A program made the translations under genes and the position numbers. A DNA stretch of 64,000 nt from Oscillospiraceae bacterium. GTDB taxonomy: Bacteria > Bacillota > Clostridia > Oscillospirales > Oscillospiraceae. Under the pieces are notes generated by a model. The model was not told the origin of the DNA and did no database searches. It saw only the letters and a list, made by a program, of their open reading frames with translations. This document shows positions 8,213-16,903 of the stretch, in pieces. The first letter of the stretch is position 1, and each line of letters opens with the position of its first letter. The stretch lies in NCBI GenBank assembly GCA_015068425.1, contig SVKK01000006.1, forward strand, positions 20,706-84,705, written 5' to 3'.

Positions 8213-9481
8213 TTATATTCCGTAGGAAATCCAGATGTAGATATAGGCGGGGATTATTGCAGCCAGGGTGAAGGGTATGCCGATGCGCATAAAGTCGCCG
8301 TTGCTCACGAGCCAGCCTTCCTTGCGGAGTATGCCGATGCCGGTGATATTGGCGCTGGCTCCCACGGGAGTGAGGTTGCCGCCCAGAGTTGCTCCGGAGA
8401 GAAGTCCGAAATACAAAACAGTGGGGTCAACCCCCAAAGCGGCGGCTATGCCCTGAACCACAGGCAACATTGTTGCAACATAGGGGATATTATCAATAAA
8501 CGCGGAGATGATGACGCTTGCCCAGACAATGATGGTGTAGATAAGGAAGAGATTTCCTCCGCCTACCTTGGTGAAAAGCCCGGCAACAGCGTCCACAACT
8601 CCCATTTCCGTAATTCCGCCCACCACGATGAAAAGCCCGAAGAGCAACAGCACGGTCTGGTAGTCAATTTCCTTTATTGGAGACCAAAAACCCTTTATGC
8701 TCTTTTTTCGTATTGCGTTATACACAGCACCCATCAGCATCAGCGCGGTGCATATAATGCCGTTGGTAAGGTCGGGGCGATTGGGGAAAAGGGAGGCCAC
8801 AATAAGCAGCACAACGGTTGCCAGCAAAAGCACGGAGGGAACATAGTCCTCCACAACCGTTCTCTTGCCCGCCTCAACAGGGGCAGTCTCCTTGCGGAAG
8901 ATGATAAGCAGGATTATGGCGGAGATAACGGCGCCCAGCTCAACGGCGAAGAAAATGCTGGGTTTGCCCAGATACACGAAGAAATCGTTGAAGCTCATAC
9001 CTGCGTAGCCGCCCAAAAGTATGCTCGTGGTGTCGCCCACCAGAGTTGCGGCGCCCTGCAGGTTGGAGGACACGGCAATGGATATTATCATGGGTACGGG
9101 GTTGAGCTTCAGCCTCTTTGCCATTGCCAGAGCGATAGGCGCAATCATCAGCACAGTTGCCACATTATCAATGAATGCGGACACTATTCCCGCAAAAAGG
9201 GAGAGAACAACAATCGCCCACTTAACATTGCTCACCCGCTCCACGATAATATCCGAAAGCAGGAAGGGCATTTTGGACTCGATCACAAGGGCAACCGTGC
9301 CCATAGTGCCCGCTATCATAAGAAGCACATTGAAATCGATGTAGTCCATCAGCTTGCCGAAAGGCATCATGCCGCTTACAACAAAAATTGCGGCGGAAAC
9401 AAGGGCGACAAGGGGTCTCCACTTCTGGAAGCTCAGCATCAGGATATAGGTGAGCGCGAAAAGCGCTATTGCAAACAGCAT
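8213..9481 (-). CDS. ArsB/NhaD-type ion permease (IT superfamily, SLC13-like)
   Basis: 422 aa, about 10-11 hydrophobic membrane segments. The two inverted halves each carry the family signature: SAFIDNVATVLMIAP (about residues 93-107) with NLQGAATLVGDTTSI, and SAFIDNIPYVATMLP with GGNLTPVGASANI near the C-terminus. Members move Na+/H+, arsenite or dicarboxylates. No arsR or arsC lies nearby, so an arsenic role is not supported and the substrate stays open. ATG at 9481 has GGAGGG immediately upstream. It is transcribed alone from 9511-9539 and stops at the shared terminator with ogt. Confidence 0.85.
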   Translation of the reverse strand: MLFAIALFALTYILMLSFQKWRPLVALVSAAIFVVSGMMPFGKLMDYIDFNVLLMIAGTMGTVALVIESKMPFLLSDIIVERVSNVKWAIVVLSLFAGIVSAFIDNVATVLMIAPIALAMAKRLKLNPVPMIISIAVSSNLQGAATLVGDTTSILLGGYAGMSFNDFFVYLGKPSIFFAVELGAVISAIILLIIFRKETAPVEAGKRTVVEDYVPSVLLLATVVLLIVASLFPNRPDLTNGIICTALMLMGAVYNAIRKKSIKGFWSPIKEIDYQTVLLLFGLFIVVGGITEMGVVDAVAGLFTKVGGGNLFLIYTIIVWASVIISAFIDNIPYVATMLPVVQGIAAALGVDPTVLYFGLLSGATLGGNLTPVGASANITGIGILRKEGWLVSNGDFMRIGIPFTLAAIIPAYIYIWISYGI

Positions 9482-9510
9482 AATTTCCCTCCAAAATTTA
9501 TTACAGAAAG

Positions 9511-9539
9511 ATTAGACTACATTTTATTCTCCCGCGCAA
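9511..9539 (-). promoter_or_regulatory. Promoter of the ArsB/NhaD-type permease
   Basis: On the minus strand TTGCGC (9534-9539), 17 bases, TCTAAT (9511-9516), about 30 bases before the ATG at 9481. Confidence 0.5.
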
Positions 9540-9556
9540 GTTAAGCATTCCCTTAA

Positions 9557-9576
9557 AACCGTTAACGAACCGTTAA
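9557..9576. repeat. Short direct repeat in the permease/uvrB divergent region
   Basis: AACCGTTAA occurs at 9557-9565 and again at 9568-9576, 11 bases apart (one helical turn), just upstream of the uvrB -35 box. This phasing would suit a protein-binding site. No matching LexA site was found. Confidence 0.5.
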
Positions 9577-9587
9577 GTTTATTGCTC

Positions 9588-9615
9588 TTGAAAAGAGCGG
9601 CGAAGAGGTTATAAT
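9588..9615 (+). promoter_or_regulatory. Promoter of uvrB-MATE
   Basis: TTGAAA (9588-9593), 16 bases, TATAAT (9610-9615). Transcription would begin near 9622, with GGGAGG before the uvrB ATG at 9649. Confidence 0.65.
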
Positions 9616-9648
9616 AAAATCAAAGAAATTATCCTCCGGGAGGCTGCT

Positions 9649-11610
9649 ATGCCCGAATTCAAGCTTAAAAGTGAATACTCTCCCTCCGGCGACCAGCCCG
9701 AGGCCATTGCCGCCCTTGCCGAGGGCATAAAAAGCGGTCTTAAAGAGCAGGTGCTTCTGGGCGTAACCGGCTCCGGCAAGACCTACACTATGGCAAAGGT
9801 CATAGAGGCGGTTCAGCGCCCCACCTTGGTGCTTGCCCACAACAAGACTCTCGCCGCCCAGCTTTGCAGCGAGTTTCGGGAGTTTTTCCCGGATAACGCC
9901 GTGGAATACTTCGTCTCCTACTATGACTACTATCAGCCGGAGGCCTATATCCCCAGTACGGACACTTTCATAGAGAAGGACGCCAGCATAAACGAGGAGA
10001 TTGACCGCCTCCGCCTTGCCGCCACCGCCTCGCTGCTGGAGCGGCGGGATGTTATAGTCGTGGCCTCCGTAAGCTGCATTTACGGCCTGGGCGAGCCCGA
10101 CGATTTTGAAAAGATGATGGTGACCCTCCGCGTTGGGACAGAGCTTCCTATGGAGGAGCTTTTCCACCGGCTCATAGACATACGCTACGAGCGCAACGAC
10201 ATTGCCTTTGAGCGCAATATGTTCCGCGTCCGGGGGGACACTGTGGAGCTTTGGCCCGCCTATTGGGCGGAAAGCGCCCTCCGGGTTGAATATTTCGGGG
10301 ATGAGATTGAGCGCATCAGCGAGATAAACCCCGTCACGGGCAAGGCCATCCGCTATCTCCAGACTATCCCCGTCTGGCCCGCCAGCCACTATGTAACCAC
10401 CCACGAGAAGATGGAGCGGGCTGCCCGTGAGATTCGCAAAGAATGCGAGGAACGGGTGGAATACTTCAAAAGTCAGGGCAAGCTCATAGAGGCTCAGCGC
10501 ATTGCCGAGCGCACCAACTATGACCTTGAGATGATGACGGAGCTGGGCTACTGCTCCGGCATCGAAAACTACAGCCGCATCATCTCCGGCCGTGCCCCCG
10601 GCTCTCCCCCCATGACCCTGCTGGACTATTTCCCCGATGACTTTATAATGTTCATCGATGAGAGCCACGTTACCCTTCCTCAGGTTCGCGCCATGTATAA
10701 CGGCGACAGAGCCAGAAAGGAAGCTCTTATAAACTTCGGCTTCCGCCTCCCCTCCGCCTTTGATAACCGCCCGCTGAAATTCCCCGAATTTCAGCAGCGG
10801 CTCAATCAGGTGACCTATGTTTCCGCCACCCCCGGCGATTTTGAAAAGGAGCGCTCCGAGCGCATTGCCGAGCAGATCATCCGTCCCACCGGACTCACCG
10901 ACCCGGAAATCTCCGTCCGTCCCACAGCAAACCAGATTGACGATCTTATCGAGGAAATTCATAAGCGCACTTCCCGCTCACAGCGCACACTGGTCACCAC
11001 TCTCACCAAGCGTATGGCCGAAGATCTCACCAGCTATCTCACCAACGCGGGCATACGCTGCCGCTATATGCACCACGATATCGACGCGATGCAGCGTATG
11101 GAGATAATCCGGGACCTGCGTCTGGGCGAATTTGATGTGCTTATCGGCATAAACCTCCTCCGCGAGGGTCTCGACCTGCCTGAGGTAAGCCTTGTTGCCA
11201 TTCTGGACGCGGACAAGGAGGGCTTCCTCCGCAGCGAGACCAGCCTTATCCAGACTATCGGACGCGCCGCCAGAAATGCTGAAGGTCTTGTCATTATGTA
11301 TGCCGACACCGTCACGGGCAGTATGCGCCGCGCCATCGGCGAGACGGAGCGCCGCCGGAAAAAGCAGCAGGAGTATAACCGTATCAACGGCATCATTCCA
11401 AAGACGGTCATCAAGGGTGTCCGCGAGCTTATGGATATCTCCGCCCCCACCTCTGTCAAGGGCAAAAGCGGCGTGAAGATGACGGAAAAAGAGCGCAAGG
11501 CTGAGATAGAGCGGCTTGAAAAGAAGATGAAGGAAGCGGCAAAGATGCTGGAGTTTGAAATTGCCGCCCAGCTTCGCGACCGCATAATCACTCTGAAGGG
11601 CGAAAAATGA
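9649..11610 (+). CDS. uvrB: UvrABC excision nuclease subunit B
   Basis: 653 aa, the normal length. UvrB verifies DNA damage handed over by UvrA and positions UvrC for incision. Visible parts: Walker A GVTGSGKT (about residues 38-46), the DNA-clamping beta-hairpin [18 protein letters not shown] (about 92-110), helicase motif DESH, motif VI region QTIGRAARN, and the C-terminal UVR domain (about 615-650, [17 protein letters not shown]) that contacts UvrC. ATG 9649 follows GGGAGG. The MATE gene overlaps its stop codon by four bases. uvrA and uvrC are not in the window. No SOS (LexA) box of the Gram-positive type is evident upstream. Confidence 0.98.
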   Translation: MPEFKLKSEYSPSGDQPEAIAALAEGIKSGLKEQVLLGVTGSGKTYTMAKVIEAVQRPTLVLAHNKTLAAQLCSEFREFFPDNAVEYFVSYYDYYQPEAYIPSTDTFIEKDASINEEIDRLRLAATASLLERRDVIVVASVSCIYGLGEPDDFEKMMVTLRVGTELPMEELFHRLIDIRYERNDIAFERNMFRVRGDTVELWPAYWAESALRVEYFGDEIERISEINPVTGKAIRYLQTIPVWPASHYVTTHEKMERAAREIRKECEERVEYFKSQGKLIEAQRIAERTNYDLEMMTELGYCSGIENYSRIISGRAPGSPPMTLLDYFPDDFIMFIDESHVTLPQVRAMYNGDRARKEALINFGFRLPSAFDNRPLKFPEFQQRLNQVTYVSATPGDFEKERSERIAEQIIRPTGLTDPEISVRPTANQIDDLIEEIHKRTSRSQRTLVTTLTKRMAEDLTSYLTNAGIRCRYMHHDIDAMQRMEIIRDLRLGEFDVLIGINLLREGLDLPEVSLVAILDADKEGFLRSETSLIQTIGRAARNAEGLVIMYADTVTGSMRRAIGETERRRKKQQEYNRINGIIPKTVIKGVRELMDISAPTSVKGKSGVKMTEKERKAEIERLEKKMKEAAKMLEFEIAAQLRDRIITLKGEK

Positions 11611-12968
11611 AAGAAATAAAAAACGACTTCACAAAAGGCGAAGTCTGGCGGGTTATAATGCGAATGGCGCTGCCGCTGATGCTGGCGCAGCTTGTGAATG
11701 TGCTCTATTCTGTTGTGGACAGAATGTATATAGGCCATATCCCCGGCGTAGGCTCCCTCGCTCTCACCGGCTTGGGCCTGACTATGCCCATTGTCAGCAT
11801 CGTTACCGCCTTTGCCGGCCTTTGCGGCACGGGCGGCGGTCCCCTTTGCTCCATAGCAAGAGGCGAGGGCAAAAAGCAGCACGCGGAAGAGATAATGGGC
11901 AACTGCTTCACATTGCTTCTCATCTTTGCTGTTTGTCTGACGCTGATATTGGAAATTTTCGCAAAACCCATTCTCTATGCCTTCGGGGCAAGCGATGCCA
12001 CCTTCCCCTACGCCGGTGAATATGTCCGCATCTATCTTTTGGGCACCGTGTTCGTTATGATAAGTCTGGGCATGAACCATTTCATAAATGCTCAAGGCTT
12101 TTCCTCCGTTGGCATGCTCACCGTGGCTATCGGCGCCGTTACCAACATCGTCCTTGACCCTATATTTATTTTTGTTTTCGATATGGGTATTTCCGGAGCC
12201 GCCCTCGCCACAGTTATCGCACAGGCGGTTTCCGCCGCCTGGGCGCTGGGTTTTCTTCTGGGCAAGAGAGCCATACTGGATTTCAAGCTGAAGAATATGG
12301 GGCTGAAAGCCGCCCTTGTTGGGCGCATTCTGGCTCTCGGCACTACGGGTTTCGTTATGAGCATCACCAATGCCCTTGTCCAAACCGCCTGCAACAGCCA
12401 GCTTCAGCGTTTCGGCGGGGATAACTATGTTGGCGCAATGACAATAATAAACTCCATCCGGGAGCTGACCTTTATGGCGGCTCACGGTCTCACCGCCGGG
12501 GCTCAGCCGGTGCTGGGCTATAACTTCGGTGCCGCCGCTTACTCCCGTGTGAAAAAGGGCATACGCTTTGTTTCCTCCGCCAGCTTCGTCTACGGTCTTT
12601 CCATCTGGCTTCTGGTTATGATTCTCCCCAGAACTCTGGCCTCCATCTTCAACTCCGACCCGGTTTTGCTGGCAGCAACAGAGCGCTCCATGCGCATATA
12701 TTTCTGCGGCTTCTTCCTTATGGCACTGCAGCTTGCCGGTCAGTGCGTTTTCGTGGGTCTCGGCAAGAGCAGGCAGGCCGTTTTCTTCTCATTGCTCCGC
12801 AAGGCGATTATTGTCACCCCTCTGGTTATCCTCCTGCCCTATATCCCTGCCCTGGGAGTTGAGGGTGTTTTCTGGGCGGAGCCAATAAGCGACCTTATCG
12901 GCGGCGCCGCCTGCTTTATAACCATGTATTTCACGGTGTATAAAAAGCTGCCTCAAGAAATTTCTTGA
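11607..12968 (+). CDS. MATE-family multidrug/cation efflux transporter
   Basis: 453 aa with about 12 hydrophobic segments in two homologous halves, each beginning with the family pattern ([22 protein letters not shown] near residue 22, split here for reading as [13 protein letters not shown] and [24 protein letters not shown] near 296). It exports drugs or metabolites in exchange for Na+ or H+. The start overlaps the uvrB stop (ATGA), so it is translationally coupled to uvrB; this pairing links damage repair with export of DNA-damaging compounds (inference). Substrate unknown. Confidence 0.92.
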   Translation: MKEIKNDFTKGEVWRVIMRMALPLMLAQLVNVLYSVVDRMYIGHIPGVGSLALTGLGLTMPIVSIVTAFAGLCGTGGGPLCSIARGEGKKQHAEEIMGNCFTLLLIFAVCLTLILEIFAKPILYAFGASDATFPYAGEYVRIYLLGTVFVMISLGMNHFINAQGFSSVGMLTVAIGAVTNIVLDPIFIFVFDMGISGAALATVIAQAVSAAWALGFLLGKRAILDFKLKNMGLKAALVGRILALGTTGFVMSITNALVQTACNSQLQRFGGDNYVGAMTIINSIRELTFMAAHGLTAGAQPVLGYNFGAAAYSRVKKGIRFVSSASFVYGLSIWLLVMILPRTLASIFNSDPVLLAATERSMRIYFCGFFLMALQLAGQCVFVGLGKSRQAVFFSLLRKAIIVTPLVILLPYIPALGVEGVFWAEPISDLIGGAACFITMYFTVYKKLPQEIS

Positions 12969-13010
12969 CTTTTTTGATTTTTGGGTTTACATTTTATCCA
13001 ATGAAATATT

Positions 13011-13100
13011 GATGCTTTCGAGTCGTTTCACCTAAGGGCTTTCGGGTCTATGGCGGACGACCGGAGTCATACCGGAAACAGTATGGCTTTCACGTTTTGA
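13011..13100 (+). promoter_or_regulatory. Structured leader resembling a molybdenum/tungsten-cofactor (Moco) riboswitch aptamer
   Basis: Between the MATE gene and an ABC importer lies a structured, non-coding leader ending in a strong terminator. Elements recalled from the Moco family appear in order: CACCT (13029-13033), GGGCTTT (13036-13042), and near the 3' end a hairpin CATAC/GTATG (13068-13072 with 13081-13085) with loop CGGAAACA, followed by GGCTTTCAC (13085-13093). In the E. coli moaA leader the comparable order is CACCU, GCUUUGG, UGGAAAGG, UGGCUUCAC. The assignment rests on memory of that consensus, not on a covariance-model search. Other ligands remain possible; no cobalamin box was seen. 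Boundaries are approximate. Confidence 0.45.
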
Positions 13101-13145
13101 GAAGGAAGCGGTTTTCCCCCCGTGGGGAATAAATAAACCATCTAT

Positions 13146-13183
13146 GCCGGGTGCTTTCTCTCAAAAGAAAGCACCCGGCTTTT
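13146..13183 (+). terminator. Intrinsic terminator in the leader of the FecCD-type importer
   Basis: Perfect 13-base arms GCCGGGTGCTTTC (13146-13158) and its complement (13167-13179), 8-base loop, then TTTTA. It lies between the aptamer-like leader and the ribosome binding site of the permease at 13204, the position expected for a transcription-attenuating switch. Confidence 0.9.
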
Positions 13184-13203
13184 ATTTGTTGCAGGAGTCA
13201 GTT

Positions 13204-14226
13204 ATGAAAAAGGAAAAAAAGCGTTTATCATATTCTGCGGTTATCGCGCTGCTATGCGCCGCTCTTTTGGCGGCAATAATAGGCAGTGTTGTCCTCGGCC
13301 GCTATCCCATCGGCTTTAAGGAGCTCTGCGGCATTATTGGGAGCAAGCTTTTCCCCATTGAGAGCTTTTGGACTCCCACTCAGGAGGCTCTTTTGCTCAG
13401 CCACCGCCTCCCCAGAATTGCTCTCGCCTGCCTCGTAGGCTGCGCCCTCAGCGCCGCAGGTGCCAGCTATCAGGGCACCTTCCAAAATCCCATGGCCGCT
13501 CCCGACATTCTGGGCGCTTCCGCCGGTGCCTCCTTCGGCGCAGCTCTCGCCATAGTTCTGGGTCTGGGCAAGGCTATGATCACTCTTTTCGCCTTCGCCT
13601 CCGGACTTCTCTGCGTGGGTCTTGTAATCTTCGTGGGCGGAAGAGCCAAGGGCAAGCGGGTCATCGGGCTCATTCTGGCAGGCATTATGATAGGTTCCCT
13701 CTTCTCCTCCGGCACAAGCTTTATCAAACTTGTTGCCGACCCCGCTCAGCAGCTTCCCGCCATAACCTACTGGCTTATGGGCTCTCTCAACGGGGCAAGC
13801 GGAAGAGATGTCCTCTTCGCTCTCATTCCCATGCTCATCGGTCTTGTGCCCCTTTTCGTTCTGCGCTGGCGCATCAACATCCTCACTCTGGGTGATGAGG
13901 AAGCCCGCACAATGGGCGTGAACGCCCCCCGACTGCGCATTCTGGTGATTCTCTGCGCTACGCTGGTCACCGCCGCCGCCGTATCCGTAAGCGGTGTTAT
14001 CGGCTGGGTGGGTCTTGTTATCCCCCATCTTGCCCGCCGCCTCGTGGGCAATAACTACCGCCACCTGATGCCCGCAAGCATGCTCTTCGGCGCTTTGTTC
14101 CTTCTGCTTGTGGACGACATTGCCCGCAATGCCATGACAACGGAAATCCCTATAGGCATACTCACCAGCTTCATCGGTGCGCCTTTCTTCATTTATCTTA
14201 TAACAAGGGACGGTGAGAGAATATGA
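13204..14226 (+). CDS. FecCD-family ABC importer permease
   Basis: 340 aa from ATG 13204, preceded by GCAGGAG. An in-frame ATG at 13144 lies upstream, but translation from there would read through the terminator hairpin, so it is rejected. About 9-10 membrane segments; typical FecCD stretches include LVGCALSAAGASYQGTFQNPMAAPDILGAS (residues about 78-107; key part QGTFQNPMAAPDILG) and VSGVIGWVGLVIPHLAR (about 265-281), the coupling-helix region contacting the ATPase. The family imports iron-siderophores, haem, cobalamin or, in MolBC, molybdate. It overlaps the ATPase gene by four bases. If the upstream leader is a Moco-type switch, molybdate or tungstate is the likely cargo. Confidence 0.92.
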   Translation: MKKEKKRLSYSAVIALLCAALLAAIIGSVVLGRYPIGFKELCGIIGSKLFPIESFWTPTQEALLLSHRLPRIALACLVGCALSAAGASYQGTFQNPMAAPDILGASAGASFGAALAIVLGLGKAMITLFAFASGLLCVGLVIFVGGRAKGKRVIGLILAGIMIGSLFSSGTSFIKLVADPAQQLPAITYWLMGSLNGASGRDVLFALIPMLIGLVPLFVLRWRINILTLGDEEARTMGVNAPRLRILVILCATLVTAAAVSVSGVIGWVGLVIPHLARRLVGNNYRHLMPASMLFGALFLLLVDDIARNAMTTEIPIGILTSFIGAPFFIYLITRDGERI

Positions 14227-14996
14227 GTCTGGAAATCTGCGACCTGTGCTTTTCCTATGGCGAGCACGAGGTTTTGAAGGGACTCAGCTTTTCCGTTGAA
14301 TACGGGGAGCTTCTCAGCGTTCTCGGTCCCAACGGCGTTGGAAAAAGCACCCTTTTCCGCTGCATACTGAGTCTTCTCAAGCCCCAAAAGGGAGAATGTC
14401 TTATAGACGGAAAATCCACCGCTGGCTTCAGCGCCAAGGAGCTTGCTGGCTATATCGCCTATATCCCCCAGTCCCACTATCCCACCTTCAACTATTCCGT
14501 TATGGATATGGTGCTTATGGGTACCACCGCTCAGGTGAACGCAATGTCCGTTCCCGGCAAGCGTCAGGTGGCTCTGGCAAGGGAAGCTCTTGAAAGGCTG
14601 GGCATTGCCCATCTCGCAAGCCGCGGCTATACCAATATCTCCGGCGGTGAAAGACAGCTGGTGCTTATTGCCCGTGCCATAGCCCAACAGGCAAAGATCC
14701 TCATCATGGATGAGCCCAGCGCAAATCTGGATTACGGCAACCGCACCCTCGTTATGCGCACCGTTAAAAATCTTGCCGCCGAGGGTTATGCTATAATCCA
14801 ATCCACCCACGACCCGGATCAGGCCTTCCTTTATTCGGACAAGGTGCTGGCCATTCAGGGCGGCAAGGTGCTTGCCTGGGGCAAGCCCGAGGACACTATA
14901 AACAGCACCCTTATCAGCCGTCTCTACGGTGTGGATGTGGAAATTTGTTCCCTCAAGGACGACAAAGTGCGCGTTTGCGTACCTGCCGATTTATAA
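14223..14996 (+). CDS. ABC importer ATP-binding subunit (FecE/MolC type)
   Basis: 257 aa. Walker A LGPNGVGKST (residues about 35-44), Q-loop IPQSH, signature ISGGERQLVLIARA (about 140-153), Walker B ILIMDEPSANLDYGN, and the switch histidine in QSTHDPDQAF. The signature ISGGERQ and the STHDP motif are typical of ATPases paired with FecCD permeases. The start overlaps the permease end by four bases. The lipoprotein gene begins 20 bases after its stop. Confidence 0.94.
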   Translation: MSLEICDLCFSYGEHEVLKGLSFSVEYGELLSVLGPNGVGKSTLFRCILSLLKPQKGECLIDGKSTAGFSAKELAGYIAYIPQSHYPTFNYSVMDMVLMGTTAQVNAMSVPGKRQVALAREALERLGIAHLASRGYTNISGGERQLVLIARAIAQQAKILIMDEPSANLDYGNRTLVMRTVKNLAAEGYAIIQSTHDPDQAFLYSDKVLAIQGGKVLAWGKPEDTINSTLISRLYGVDVEICSLKDDKVRVCVPADL

Positions 14997-15016
14997 AACG
15001 GAAAAGGAGAATTGCT

Positions 15017-16081
15017 ATGAAAAAAACTGTGTGCATACTTTTGGTTCTGGCTATGGCTCTCAGCCTTTTCGCAGGCTGCGGCAGCTCCGCTCCTGCTCAG
15101 GAGAGCGCCAAGACCGTGGAATTCATCGATGACTGCGGGCGCAGCGTGGCCGTTCCCGAAGATATAAGCCGCATTGTTCCCACCGGACCTCTCTCCCAGA
15201 TCGTGCTTTTCGCCCTCTGCCCGGAGATGTTCGTGGGTCTTGCCAGCAAGTGGGGCAGCGACAGCGAAGGTATTATCCCCGAGGAGTTTCTCGCCCTGCC
15301 CTATTTCGGTCAGCTTTACGGCTCTGCCGATCTGAATGTTGAATCCCTCGCCCTTGCCGCTCCCCAGATCATAATCGACATCGGAGAAGTGAAAAAGAGC
15401 ACCGCCGAGGATATCGAGGCTCTTCAGACTCAGCTGGGTATCCCCTGTGTATTCATCGAATCCACCCTTGAATCTCTCCCCGAAACCTATCGCAAGCTTG
15501 GAGCTCTTCTTGGTCTTGAGGAAAGAGCCGAGACCCTCGCCTCCTTCTGTGAGGAGACCTATGACCGCACCCTCTCCATTATGGAGCAGGTGGGCGACAA
15601 CAGAGCTCAGGTTGTATATATCCCCGGCTACGAGGAGCTGAGCGTTCTTGCCAAGGGCAGCTATCACGCCGAGATAATAGACCTTATCTGCGATAATGCC
15701 GCGGTTGTGGAGGAGCCCACAAGCCGGGGCACCGGAAACCCCGTAAGTATGGAGCAGCTGGCACTTTGGGACAGCGAGTATGTGATCTTCGGAACTGCAG
15801 AAAGCTACGCCGGTCTGGAAACCGATCCCGCCTGGGCGGAGATGCGCGCCGCCAAGGAAGGAAAGTGCCTCCTTGTCCCCTGCCGTCCCCAGAACTGGCT
15901 GGGAAGCCCTCCGGGAGCTCAGCGTATTCTCGGTCTCATCTGGCTCACCGGCGTGCTCTATCCCGACTACTGCGATTATGACATAGAGGAGGAGGTCAAG
16001 GAGTTTTACTCCCTTTTCTTCCACTGCACTCTCAGCGACGAGCAGTTTGATGCCATCACCGAAAACGCATTTCTGAAATAA
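15017..16081 (+). CDS. ABC importer substrate-binding lipoprotein
   Basis: 354 aa from ATG 15017 with AAGGAG upstream; a longer reading from 14945 lies inside the ATPase gene and lacks a leader. A lipoprotein signal precedes LFAGC (Cys about 18). The mature part has the two-lobed PF01497-type fold, starting with IDDCGRSVAVPEDISRIVP, typical of metal-chelate and oxyanion-binding proteins. The C-terminal NWLGSPPGAQRILGLIWL is the conserved end seen in clostridial and archaeal members. It delivers the ligand to the permease/ATPase pair. Ligand unknown: iron chelate, corrinoid or molybdate/tungstate. Confidence 0.92.
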   Translation: MKKTVCILLVLAMALSLFAGCGSSAPAQESAKTVEFIDDCGRSVAVPEDISRIVPTGPLSQIVLFALCPEMFVGLASKWGSDSEGIIPEEFLALPYFGQLYGSADLNVESLALAAPQIIIDIGEVKKSTAEDIEALQTQLGIPCVFIESTLESLPETYRKLGALLGLEERAETLASFCEETYDRTLSIMEQVGDNRAQVVYIPGYEELSVLAKGSYHAEIIDLICDNAAVVEEPTSRGTGNPVSMEQLALWDSEYVIFGTAESYAGLETDPAWAEMRAAKEGKCLLVPCRPQNWLGSPPGAQRILGLIWLTGVLYPDYCDYDIEEEVKEFYSLFFHCTLSDEQFDAITENAFLK

Positions 16082-16086
16082 ACAGC

Positions 16087-16122
16087 AAAACTCCCTGCGC
16101 CTTACCGCGCAGGGAGTTTTTT
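16087..16122. terminator. Terminator after the FecCD-type importer operon
   Basis: Arms 16087-16100 and 16107-16120 (core CTCCCTGCGC) with a 6-base loop and a T6 tract on the plus strand. Confidence 0.93.
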
Positions 16123-16124
16123 GT

Positions 16125-16552
16125 GCGCCGACGCCGTCCATACAAGTGCGAATCCGATTTCACGCACCTTTCGTAGGGCGCGATGACCTCATCGCGCCGC
16201 CAAAGCCTCCCTTGCAAAGGGAGGTGGATTTTGCCGCAGGCAAAAGACGGAGGGATTGTTCATGGCGGGACGCAAGGCCCCATCCTACGAAGGGTGCGTG
16301 AAAATGAGGGCCGGCCGGGTGTCCGGCCCCTACGAGCGTTATTTCAGTGCTGTGTAGGGAACGGTCTTGACCGTTCCGTAAGCACAAACACCTCATCAGT
16401 CTCACATACGCTCGACAGCTTCCCCTCAAGGGGAAGCCTTTAAATGCAGCACCCACCCGTAGGGCGCGACGACTCGGCGCCATAAAAAAGTCTTCCCCTT
16501 GGGGAAGGTGGCTGCCGAAGGCAGACGGATGAGGTGTTTGGCGGATACGGAT
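16125..16552. repeat. Intergenic repeat mosaic 1
   Basis: No gene. Contains at least five short palindromic modules that recur elsewhere in the window: a GTAGGGCGCGATGACC...GCGCC module, a CCTCCC...GGGAGGTGGATTTTG module followed by GCAGGCAAAAGACGGAG, a GGCCGGCCGGGTGTCCGGCC module, the perfect palindrome GGAACGGTCTTGACCGTTCC (about 16358-16377), and CTTCCCCT...AGGGGAAG stems. Bases 16296-16469 are identical to 24892-25065 except for one base. Confidence 0.85.
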
Positions 16553-16590
16553 AAAAAAGCGGAGAGACCTTTGTCGGTCTCCCCGCTTTT
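16553..16590 (-). terminator. Terminator of the long minus-strand operon
   Basis: Arms 16559-16569 and 16576-16586 (GCGGAGAGACC with one mismatch), followed on the minus strand by T6. It ends the run that starts near 24320. Confidence 0.88.
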
Positions 16591-16595
16591 ATTAT

Positions 16596-16883
16596 TTATT
16601 TTTTGCTGCGGTTTTTATCCTCGTCCGCCTTCAGGTTGGACATGGTGCCTCCCGCTTTTTCAGCGGAGCGGCGAACAAGACGCTCCAGACCGAGGATGAT
16701 GCAGCCGCCGCCTATAAGGCCGAGGAACGCCATTTTAGTGATAGCGCCCGCGGCAATGAGCAGACCGCCCAGCACAAAAAGGCCTATGGCGTTTGCCAGA
16801 TTATCTTCACATTTGATGAGTCCCTTCACCTGGCGCTTAAGCTCTTTTCCTGCGCGCTCTCTTCTGCTTTGCTTATCCATCAT
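16596..16883 (-). CDS. Small membrane protein of unknown function
   Basis: 95 aa (or 94 from the second Met). A basic N-terminal stretch (residues 1-30) is followed by two hydrophobic segments (about 32-50, ANAIGLFVLGGLLIAAG, and 52-68, MAFLGLIGGGCIILGL) and a charged C-terminal tail. AAGGGG lies upstream of the start. It begins 20 bases after clpE and closes the operon before the terminator at 16553-16590. I do not recognise a family; the hairpin topology suggests a small inner-membrane protein. Confidence 0.7.
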   Translation of the reverse strand: MMDKQSRRERAGKELKRQVKGLIKCEDNLANAIGLFVLGGLLIAAGAITKMAFLGLIGGGCIILGLERLVRRSAEKAGGTMSNLKADEDKNRSKK

Positions 16884-16903
16884 ATCTTTTTACCCCTTCA
16901 TCT

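Noticed and set aside
8213..9481. Arsenite efflux pump ArsB
   Set aside because: Same superfamily, but no ars genes are nearby and the sequence does not separate ArsB from NhaD or SLC13 permeases.
9557..9577. SOS/LexA box before uvrB
   Set aside because: CGAAC occurs, but the partner GTTCG at four-base spacing is absent; the region is better described as a direct repeat.
13011..13100. Cobalamin riboswitch before the FecCD importer
   Set aside because: No B12-box-like sequence was found in the leader.
13144..13203. Upstream ATG extending the FecCD permease by 20 residues
   Set aside because: The added codons lie in the terminator hairpin and lack a ribosome binding site; ATG 13204 has GCAGGAG.
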